Of a stretch of 64,000 bases of DNA, positions 55,881 through 64,000 are shown one piece after another. The stretch comes from Magicicada septendecula (taxonomy: Eukaryota > Arthropoda > Insecta > Hemiptera > Cicadidae). Under the pieces are notes generated by a model. The model did not search any database. It was given only the letters and a program-made list of their open reading frames with translations, and had not been told where the DNA came from. The translations under genes were made by a program, and so were the position numbers. The stretch covers positions 278,646,658 to 278,710,657 of the forward strand of contig CM068373.1 of NCBI GenBank assembly GCA_034769895.1, written 5' to 3'. Within the stretch, counting starts at the first letter, position 1. Each line of letters opens with the position of its first letter.

Positions 55881-57600
55881 CAGCTACGGAAGCCTACGCG
55901 AGAATGAAGAAGTATTTTTAATTATTGAATAAATTTTGATAATAGAAAGTTTTTTATTTATCAGAAAAATTATTAAAATTTCAGTCACCCTACTATTTTT
56001 TTTTTAGTAAATTGACAATTGTAAAGCATTGTTAAATGTAATTGTAAATTATTAATTGTTAATTGTAAAACAATTCTAAAAATTGCTAATAATCGGATTT
56101 GTCTTAAAATTCCCTTTATTCTAACAACCGGCGTGATTTGTACAATTTTTCAAATTTTTAATCCAATTTTTGAGTCCTTCGGTCAAAAAAAGTTGATATT
56201 TCAAAAAATGTATTCTATATTCATATTATGGTGAATATTCTCTTTAATTCAGTTCACCACGTGTAATTTCCCATTTTATCAAACTTTGGCCCCACTTTTT
56301 GAAACCTGGCGCCCCATAATTTTGAAATAATTCAAACTTAACAATGCGTTTGGATTTCAGCCAAAATTTCTTTTACTGAATGTTATTGAAATACATGTGT
56401 CATATGAATTTTTGCAATTTTTCAAAATGTTTACCTATTTTTAGCCTACGGCGTCCAAAAATTTTGAAATTTTTAATATACGAAAACTAAATTAATATTG
56501 TAGTTAAAATTCTCTTTAAGTTGATGCCCTATAGGGAATTTGGCTATTAAAAAGAATATTTGACCTCCTCACATTTTTGCCTCCCGCCCTGTTTTTTAAG
56601 AGATCATTTCAAAAACGACAGGGTTCTGTATGGTAAAAGTCTGGATACGCATGCCAAGTTTTTCGAAAATCGGTTGATACGTTCAAAAGTTATCGTGAGA
56701 TTTATTCCAAATAGACAGACAGACATATGCCAAACGGTCGAGTTAAAACTGAGACCTCGCTTCGTTCGTTCGATAACACTAATTGACACAATATAGCAAT
56801 AATATAATTTACTGTTGTGTATCACTAACTAGTGAACTGGGACGAGTCATTATCACAACACGGAATATAAAAGTAGGCTGCGTTCAAGCCCCCCCCCCCC
56901 CCACCTAGAAGACTACCAATCCACTCTTAATTAATTATCGCAGTGAAAAACACAAACAATAAACATATTTTTCAACCATAACGTAATTAATGTATGTGAC
57001 ACGTCGTTATTTTACCCTTTAAGTAATTAAAGTTACGCCTAGCTTGTTTACAGTCATTCGTACAATTTTATTTCAGTGTCATGTTTCTAATGTTTATAGT
57101 TTTTATGTCGTGAAAGTAGAATATTGTTTTATATCACAAATTTATCCATTTAGTGTGAAAAAATAGATTTACGTTCGTTCTATAAATGCGGGTTCAGAAT
57201 TTCCGTGCACGAAGTTGAATGACGACGAAGTGAGTTTTTCATGGTCGTCGTTTGGCGTGATTTGTGCCGCAGCTAGAAACCAGTAAAAACTATAGAGCTG
57301 ATATTCTGTAGGCACTTTTACTTGATCATAGTACAACTATCAACGATGGCAAATAAAAAAATGTTGGTTAGTCCACATAAAAAAAAGTCTGTATATACAT
57401 TTGTTTAAACATTAAATTTTTTATTTCAGAAAGTAATCAATAAATCTTAAAATTTTCTCGTTAAAACTTGAAATATATATTGTAGAAGCTACAAGAAAAG
57501 TTTCAGTTTTCTATGTTTTATAGTTTCTGAGAAAAAGGAACATAGATTAAAAAAGAACACAGTTTTCGAAAAACGGCATTTAAAACTTATTATACCTTTT
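55880..57600. other. AT-rich, no recognised gene
   Basis: At 56,630-56,730 it has the phrase CCAAGTTTTTCGAAAATCGG..CAAATAGACAGACAGACA, a layout common in insect dispersed repeats. A 13-bp C run sits at 56,889-56,902. No coding signal. Confidence 0.35.
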
Positions 57601-58215
57601 TAAAAAGCACCATTAGAATATGAAGGTCCTGTTTCTTGATTACTTCCTCCAGCTTTCTTTTTGCTGTCTGCACTTTTCTATTTGCTTTTTTACCAATTTA
57701 TCTAGTTCTTTTTATGCTTGGCCGATCCTAACACGATCAAAGTTCATCATTGCTGCCACGCAATTTTTTCCTGGTTTGATCCCATGTGCTTCAAACACAT
57801 GGCATTTAACTATTGTCCCTTCATTAAAACCACATTGCTACAGCTTCACCAAAACCACATTTTAACGTTTTTAGCCCAACAAATACTGTTTTTTGGAGGC
57901 GAGCCCATATAACTCCATTCACAGACTCATTCGGATTTTGTGCCTTCCCATGAAGTTCTGGGTTTGCAAATCTTTGAAAATTTTTTTTATTTCCTGCATT
58001 GTAGTAAACTTTGCCAACATTACAAAAACTCCCCACTATCAAAGATAACAAAAATATCCTGCCCTAGTCACAGCAAAAATAACAAAAATGTCAAGAGACC
58101 TAGTGGTAGACGTAAACATCTACTCAGCCGTACATGCCATCACAAAACATTTAAAAAAATCAATTTTATGTCACGAAACCTTAAGTTATTATATACTAAA
58201 TTAAACAGGTAAAAA
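57600..58215 (-). pseudogene. Mutator-like (MULE-type) transposase relic
   Basis: Minus strand: NPELHGKAQNPNESVNGVIW, then TVFVGLKTLKCGFGEAVA, a frameshift at about 57,825, and FNEGTIVKCHVFEAHGIKPG with DRVRIGQA. I recognise this order (HGKTQN.NES.N..IW, later GI..G) from insect proteins annotated as Mutator-like transposase domain-containing. The N-terminal part upstream of 58,060 is unreadable. It lies inside insertion B. Roughly the C-terminal third, dead. Confidence 0.6.
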
Positions 58216-58219
58216 AAAA

Positions 58220-59085
58220 TAATAAACAGGTAGGAACAATAAATTTGTTTTAGCAACAAAAAATTGAAAAAAACAATTTGTTGTGTGCAAACTCTCTTAA
58301 AGCACTCTTACGTCATTTGGAGGAAACGTGAAATGTAAAAGTTCAAATGAAACTGGCCTCTAGTCAGATAAGTATGGAACATTTGTTTCAGTACAAACCA
58401 GAAGAGATCGTTGGAGATCCATTTACAGAGGGCTTACAAGTTTCATTTTTGGAGCTTACGAGTAAGGCCTCTAATTCATTACGCAACTGATTGCATGCAA
58501 CTGATTTCAAGGCTACGTGAAACTAGTTCCAGTGTTGTGAAAACAGGCTGCAACTGCTCTGCAATCACGCTGTCGTCTCTACTACCTACTATTATAAAGA
58601 CGTAAAGTTTGTTTCGTTGTCCGGGCTAACCTCAGAAACGATTGATTCGATTAAATAAATTCTTTCACCACTCTGTTCCTTGAAATTTGAGGAGGAAATT
58701 AAGACATGAATTTGAACCGATACCTTTCAACAAAACCTTAAACCTGTCTCATGTCATAAATTTATTAGTTAATTTGCGTGTAGTGACATTTTCGGTATGC
58801 GACAAATTTTTGTTCTATAAGAGATCCCCTATGTGGTATAAGAGATATAAGAGATAAGAGAGATATATAAGAGATAGCTACAAAACAATAAATTGGAAAT
58901 TTTATTTTGGTTTTTGTTTACTATAAAATTCTTCTTACTGGCGGTTTCGTGAAACATTGTATATGTTGTTTCGGTAAAATGTCATGAAATTCCTTCGTTG
59001 CTCGCAGGCAGAATGCGCGTGCAGGCGAGTTGCATGCCATCGGTTGCACAGTGTAATAGGCTACATTTGAGTGCGTGAAATTAAG
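58220..59085. other. No recognised gene; possible MITE ends
   Basis: 58,485-58,530 and 59,025-59,070 carry loosely inverted TGCATGCAACT / AGTTGCATGCC phrases that may be ends of a MITE related to the Harbinger-like element next to it. An AAGAGATAT micro-repeat lies at 58,842-58,878. Confidence 0.3.
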
Positions 59086-59880
59086 GGTACAGCCAGACTG
59101 CAAGCAGATTTAAGTTCAAGCAGTAAGCTTGGTTGAAGCAGCATTGGACTTGTAAGCAGGCTGACACAAGTAATGTTTGTTATTGGCCGTAGCCATACCA
59201 AAAGCAGCACCTGCTGTGCAGCTCAACTGCTTACTGCTGGAATCTGCTGAAAAACAAACTAGTTTGATTACACGCTCGCTTCCGTGTTGTCTTTTCGTAA
59301 AGTTTTAAAAACTTTTTATCACGGCATTCGATAATGAGTCCTTAATATCAACCATGTTCAAACGTACAGTACTGTGGGATGTGTCAAATATTTTAAGGAC
59401 AAAAAAGTGTCATCTGTTGGCTGGGATGAGGTATTTTAGTATGGTAAGAAGTAGTTTTTCTAAAAGTAAACCAGATGTTCCAACTGACATGCGCAAATAC
59501 TCGAAAAACTTTGATTGGTTTTTCCTTAATTTATGATAAGGATAATGAAATTCATCAAGTTCATTTCGTTGTAAATTTATTGGATGGTTCCATGCTCTTT
59601 GAGTGTCTGTTTCCACTAAAAAAGGGAATCTTTCACTTAAAAGTAGTAAATTAGCAAACCGAGACAGAACAGGCGGCGGTATGACTGCTAGCAGGTGACT
59701 GCTTCTGTGCGGCCGCAGTACCAGCTCAGCTCCACGCCGCTCTAATGCTTAAATCTGCTCAATTCTCAATCCTGCTCGAAACAGCTTGCTGTGTGACCTT
59801 ACACTTATTAGTTGCACAAGCAGTTGCATGGCTTGCAACTGTCTTGAAACCGATTGCAGTAAGTGTAACAGGTCTCACTT
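59085..59880 (-). mobile_element. PIF/Harbinger-like transposon relic
   Basis: Minus-strand 59,410-59,616 encodes DEFHYPYHKLRKNQSKFFEYLRMSVG and then LLEKLL, the N-terminal region of HARBI1-type transposases (usual form EF..L...LR.D..KFF.YFRMS...F..LL). The flanks carry diverged terminal repeats with TTA/TAA at the borders (left AAGGGTACAGCCAGACTGC; right, inverted, GAGACCTGTTACACTT). The DDE core is absent, so it is internally deleted. Confidence 0.55.
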
Positions 59881-60080
59881 AAAGCAATGCTCCACAATCT
59901 CTTCTACAATCATTTGACTGTTACTTTCCCGCCGCAAAACTCTCAAACTAGAGGAGGATAAATGTCTCTTCCTTGACCGAAATGCCCCCTGTATCTGGGC
60001 TCAGGACACGCGCCCTCAACTCTTGCAACGGTTGTCCTACCACCACCTGTCAGTGTCAGCGAACATCCTAAGGGAAACTG
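59880..60080. other. No recognised gene
   Basis: Short spacer between the Harbinger-like relic and F copy 3. Confidence 0.4.
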
Positions 60081-60598
60081 CTGTGGCGGACCAAAGAAAA
60101 TAAAGATTTTTACAAATGTATAAACACTTGGTACGTTTCACAGATTTTATTTAACTCTGACAGCTGTTTCAGCTTATGAATCTATTCTCGAAGGCATCAG
60201 TAAACAACTAAACAAAGGATGTTAGGGTGGTTAACATATGTTTAGGGGGTGTGTATCCGGACATGTGTGGGGTGTGAGGGTGGAGGGGGGTTGGAGAAGC
60301 TAAGGGAAGATCAAGTGTCTGTAAAAACTAAATATACTCTGAATGAAAATATAAATATATAGTTTTTACAGACACTTGACCTTCCCTTAGCTACTCCAAC
60401 CCCCCTCCATCATCACACGCCACACATCTCCGGATACACCCCCTAATCATATGTTCACCACCTTAACATCCATTGTTTACTGATCTCTTTCAGAATAGCT
60501 TGATAAGCCGAAACAGCTGTCAGAGTTAAATACAAACTGTGAAACGTACCAAGTGTTTATATATTTTTAAAAACCTTTGTATTAATATGTTTCACCAA
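60080..60598. mobile_element. Family F foldback, copy 3
   Basis: Both arms are present: 60,095-60,345 and 60,355-60,590 are inverted (TACTTGGTACGTTTCAC-type start; AGTGTCTGTAAAAACTA at the centre). The right end reads to TTTCACCAA and abuts the C-element TIR. Confidence 0.7.
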
Positions 60599-60930
60599 TA
60601 GTCCAGTCCAATTAGGAAAAATAGGGGTAATAATGTATAAGGTTTTTATACTTTGCCATAATACTCGTTGTGGGTCTATTAGTTGGAAACAAAAAAGTTC
60701 CCTCCCCTAGGGGGGGTACTCGTCCCCCCACCAACCCCCAAAAACAGAAGCGGATTAGCAGGGTTTTTCAGTTTTTTCAATTTTTACGCAAAACCACTCG
60801 ATTTCAGATAAACAACCTTTATTACAAAAAATGTTCCTCGTAAAATTCTACATAAAAAAGAACCTATACATGTTTTATGTACGGAGTACCGTTTTTGTGT
60901 AACAGACGCCGGAAAAGAGGCGAAAATACG
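60599..60930. repeat. Left TIR of element C (inner part)
   Basis: Inverse of about 63,618-63,950, with small indels. It contains the pyrimidine/purine block GTTCCCTCCCCTAGGGGG and the GACGCCGGAAAAGAGG block. Confidence 0.8.
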
Positions 60931-60934
60931 TAAG

Positions 60935-61270
60935 TATCTGATTTTGTCCTATTTTCAAGGTTTATAAAATCTATAGATCTATAGGTCTACTATAAATTTT
61001 TTCATTTTTAAACCACATCAGTAATCGATTACATGTAAAATATTATTATTGTTATATAATTATATATATATGTATATATTTAATAACTTATGTATAAATA
61101 TTGTTATATATAGTATTACCCCATATTACCAAATATTCCATTCTGGGTGAGTGTCAAAAAGGCAAAGCAATGTGAAATATCAAAGGAAAAATTATTCATA
61201 ATAAAATTACGTTCACATGATGACATGGTAAAGTAAATAATAGTCACCGTGAAGAAACAATATCACTGAT
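60935..61270. other. AT-rich 3' flank of the element C gene
   Basis: TATATA-rich sequence between the left TIR and the coding remnant; no gene. Confidence 0.4.
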
Positions 61271-63034
61271 TTACAAAGGATCATCAGGAAACTTATCACA
61301 CAAGTTAATGGGCACCCTATTAGAGCAGATTTGCCCACGACAATTCTTACATATAGCCGTGCAGCGTAAGTCTGCTTTAACACACTTGCATTTTCTTCCA
61401 CAGCCCTGAGTGCAGCCACATGAAATCAGAGTTAGTATCCTTTCTGGAGCAGGTGCTTGTGTCATATACACTAGAGAGAGCGATGAATTCCGTTGCTTCC
61501 ATCCTCTGGTCCTCGGGTCCAATGAATTCCCCAACCACATCTGAATTTGCAGATATACACGATGTGAGTGGAGCCATGCTGCATCAGCGGTGGGTGGCAA
61601 GCGTAAAAGAATCGCAGCGTTGTTCGCCTGTGTGATCATTCACATTGTTTGAACCAGCTGTTTGCCAGATTTTGGTGTACACTGCGTGAATGCATTTTTC
61701 GCCGGCTTGTTCAACGACCTCACATGTCGATGTTGGATCATTGAACACAGTGGGGATATGGTGGAGATGTTGAGATCAGTTGAACAGTTGAATTATCTGC
61801 AGTTTTCCCTTTCCGAAGAAGGCTGACGTAGCGTCACAGCCACAGTTGAGTGAAGGAACAGAATTGATTTCCTACACTCGTGAACGATGGGAGAACTTTG
61901 TAAATCTTTCGATCTATAAAATCTTGTTTTGACGTTCCCTCTACATTCTTTCATCATAAGGATTAAAGAAAATCTTTAACCTGGGGCAAGGGCTATGAGG
62001 AGAACAATGAGATCAACGTCTTGGCCAACAATGACAACTTGCTCGTTTCCTTGTGAGGCATCTACTGCTTTACGGACAATGTAAACGTCTGCATTGTCTT
62101 CAGCAATAATTGCTTCAATGCCAGCACTCTCCAGACGTTCGGAAAGCTGTGCAATGAAGCGTACTTTGTGAGGCATCTACTGCTTTACGGACAATGTAGA
62201 CGTCTGCATCGTCTTCAGCAATAATTGCTTCAATGCCAGCACTCTCCAGACGTTGGGAAAGCTGTGCAATGAAGCGTACATTGTGAGGCATCTACTGCTT
62301 TGCGAGTAATGTAGACGTCTGCATCGTCTGCAGCATAATTGCTTCAATGCCAGCACTCTCCAGACGTTGGGCAAGCTGTGCAACGAAGCGTACTTTGGAG
62401 CATCTACTGCTTTGCGAGGAATGTAGACGTCTGCATCGTCTTCAGCAATAATTGCTTCAATGCCAGCACTCTCCAGACGTTGGGAAAGCTGTGCAATGAA
62501 GAGTTATTTATTTATTAAATTACTGACAAACGTGGATTGAGGTTGGACAAGCTTTGTTCCGTTCATTAAATAAAATGTTTTGTGCCGTTCGCTCTATCAT
62601 TTGCCTTTGACGTTTTATGGTTTTTGTGCTCAAAGAACGTTTGGAGTAGCCATCAAAAACTACTGCAACTTTGTCCTTATAATGTCTTCGAATGTAGGAG
62701 ATGAATGTCTCGTATAGATCAGCAAACGTGCCCTGTGGCCACACGACATGATTGATGAGGAACCCTCCATCTATTACAAAGAAAAATTCGTCATTAATTT
62801 CAATAATCCGTTCAGGTACTCGATCGAGAAGACTGTACATTGAAGAATTTTTGTTTTTCTCATGAGCCCACTGCTGTCGAATAAAGACTTAGGCACAGTT
62901 GCCAGTTCATACTTGAGGCAATCTCTTAAATCATCTGGTGAGTGAATTGTGCACAGGATTCTTTGAAATAACCCAGTTGTATCAACTTCAATGACATCTT
63001 TGTCAACTATAACACTGTTGGATATTGTAGACAT
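61271..63034 (-). pseudogene. Transposon C gene: possible PIN-like domain and CXC-type cysteine tail
   Basis: Minus-strand pieces in protein order. 63,034-62,774: DTTGLFQRIL, LKYELATVPKSLFD.SGLMRK. 62,840-62,520: FVIDGGFLINHVVWPQG and AVVFDGYSKRSLSTK. 62,176-61,976: EAIIAEDNADVYIVRKAV and VVIVGQDVDLIVLL. Then GCDATSAFFGKGKLQ near 61,810. 61,639-61,271: RVYLQIQMWLG and CGCTQGCGRKCKCVKADLRC. This order is familiar to me from a widespread, poorly characterised repeat-encoded protein family of invertebrates. Alternating conserved acidic positions suggest a PIN-like nuclease fold (inference), and the tail resembles a CXC zinc module. A tandem 115-bp duplication and frameshifts disrupt it. Confidence 0.6.
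62050..62508. repeat. Four tandem copies of a 115-bp coding segment
   Basis: Units start near 62,051, 62,166, 62,281 and 62,395, each from TTGTGAGGCATCTACTGC (shortened in the fourth) to GCTGTGCAATGAAG. Because 115 is not a multiple of three, each added copy shifts the frame of the element C gene. Units differ by a few substitutions. Confidence 0.92.
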
Positions 63035-63600
63035 TGTTTTGCCATGCTGGACCGCTAAAGTTTGAGGGAGCCAAAAACATTCAAGTCATCGGTTCCTATG
63101 GTTTGAAGGGATAGTCACCAACTCACACAGCTGAGTTTCAGTTTTCATCAGTGTTGTCATAGCAACAGTACAAATTTTTTATGAGTTCACTCATCGATTT
63201 CAATTCTCCTACTTCTCAGTTAAACATGTTGGTTGCTGGAGACAGCATGCGTGTTGCAGAAATTTTCCGTCGCTTCACATATATGATTGGCTACTGGCAA
63301 ACTACAACTCCATCTATTCAAGACACTGTCACTGAAGCCTCTTCTATGTGAAACGCCCCCAATACTTTTCATGTTTTCCATTAGGGTTTTTCGTCGCTGC
63401 CGGGTCCCCCAACACAGACCAGGTCAAAAACGGGGGTTTTCAACTTACAAAACTCTACAAATCTGAGGAACCAAAAATATTGCCTGTTCCAGTACGAATA
63501 TATATGGGAAAAATTATACATACACGCATATATTTTAAATATATATAGTATGGATATTATGTGGGCTATTTTGATTAGCTGAAATACCCAGAAAACATAA
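63035..63600. other. 5' flank of element C gene
   Basis: No further exon recognised; short frames only. Presumably promoter and 5' untranslated sequence of the element, since it lies between the N-terminal coding piece and the right TIR. Confidence 0.35.
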
Positions 63601-63617
63601 CAAAATCAGATGGTTCC

Positions 63618-63971
63618 TTTTTTTTTGCCCTTTTCCGGCGTCCGTTACACAAAAACGGTACGTCGTACACAAAATATGCATAGGATCTTTTTTGTGTAGA
63701 ATTTTATGCGGAACATTTTTTTGTAATAAAGGTCGTTGTAATCGAGTGGTTTTGCAGAAAAATTGAAAAACTGAAAAAAAATGCTAAAAAATGCTGTTGT
63801 TGAGGGGAGGTGGGGGGACGCGCACCCCCTAGGGGAGGGAACTTTTTTGTTTCCAACTTTTTTGACCCCAATGAGTATTATGGAAAAGTATCAAAACTTT
63901 ATAAATTATTTCCCCTATTTGCCCTTTTTTAGTCTAATTTGACTGGACTACAAGTGCCCAACGAGTCATCA
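63618..63971. repeat. Right TIR of element C
   Basis: The uninterrupted TIR, inverse of 60,599-60,930 plus the end piece at 53,973-53,992. It shows what the left TIR looked like before insertion B. Confidence 0.8.
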
Positions 63972-64000
63972 ATTAATATCGTGCAAAGAAAATGATAAAA

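Larger units (their letters stand above)
53991..60598. mobile_element. Nested insertion B in the left TIR of element C
   Basis: It begins TTGGTGAAACATATTAATAC (53,991-54,010) and ends with the exact inverse (60,579-60,598). Immediately outside lie the two halves of the interrupted TIR. F-family foldbacks occupy both ends (53,991-54,345; 60,080-60,598). It could be one composite insertion, or two F copies with later rearrangement or inversion between them; no clean target duplication settles this. Confidence 0.5.
53973..63971. mobile_element. Long-TIR DNA transposon (element C), split by nested insertions
   Basis: The outer ends are GATGACTCGTTGGGCACTT at 53,974-53,992 and its inverse at 63,952-63,970. 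The rest of the left TIR resumes at 60,599 (TAGTCCAGTCCAATTAGG), and the right TIR reads inward from 63,950. The TIRs are about 350 bp, with matching blocks GGAAACAAAAAAGTTCCCTC, GTAATAAAGG and GACGCCGG. Between them is a broken minus-strand gene (61,271-63,034). Without the nested ~6.6 kb, the element would be about 3.4 kb. No clear target duplication is visible at the outer ends. Confidence 0.65.

Overview
The window looks like repeat-rich intergenic DNA from a large animal genome, most probably an arthropod and perhaps a hemimetabolous insect. I infer this from AT-rich unique sequence, abundant microsatellites, a Ty3/gypsy retrotransposon, mariner-, pogo-, hAT-, PIF/Harbinger- and Mutator-like remnants, Penelope-like (PLE) GIY-YIG fragments, and at least sixteen 5'-truncated LINE 3' ends. 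I find no convincing intact host protein gene, no rRNA, no functional tRNA and no CRISPR array. Every coding region I recognise is a transposable-element relic broken by stops or frameshifts.

Layout. 1-430: a promoter/LTR-like stretch on the minus strand. 440-990: inverted-repeat (foldback) element F1. 1.24-1.6 kb: foldback element with a hammerhead-like core. 2.87-3.3 kb: LINE end. 4.04-4.62 kb: PLE endonuclease relic with a hammerhead-like 3' end. 4.9-5.1 kb: foldback. 5.6-6.8 kb: LINE interrupted by a TA-flanked MITE. 7.18-7.93 kb: repeat D1 with a hammerhead core. 8.2-9.8 kb: two LINE ends around a GC-rich island. 10.57-12.77 kb: mariner split by an 833-bp hammerhead-bearing insertion. 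12.78-13.87 kb: pogo-like element. 14.4-16.35 kb: PLE endonuclease fragment between inverted hAT fragments. 16.5-17.3 kb: LINE ends. 20.19-25.02 kb: a nearly full-length gypsy gag-pol with at least four disabling breaks. 25.24-25.46 kb: hammerhead foldback M1. 26.2-27 kb: LINE. 27.35-28.83 kb: ~15-unit satellite. 28.94-31.08 kb: repeats D2 and D3. 31.4-32.45 kb: triplet microsatellites. 32.87-33.54 kb: M2. 33.87-34.7 kb: LINE. 35.57-35.92 kb: M3. 38.16-45.93 kb: three LTR-like repeats R1-R3 (R2 holds M4), a SINE and LINE tails. 46.2-52.3 kb: five LINE pieces and two foldbacks. 53.97-63.97 kb: a nested complex. A ~3.4-kb TIR transposon, carrying a broken gene with a possible PIN-like fold and a CXC-type cysteine tail, is split in its left TIR by ~6.6 kb of other elements, including Mutator- and Harbinger-like relics.

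The most interesting theme is self-cleaving-RNA architecture. Several repeat families carry minus- or plus-strand hammerhead ribozyme cores. The clearest, family M, has four copies, each a foldback with a ribozyme in both arms. All four are bounded by direct target duplications: 11-13 bp in three copies and about 18-20 bp, imperfect, in the fourth. The same window holds PLE endonuclease relics, and PLEs are the retroelements known to carry hammerheads. I infer that the foldbacks are non-autonomous derivatives mobilised by PLE-type machinery.
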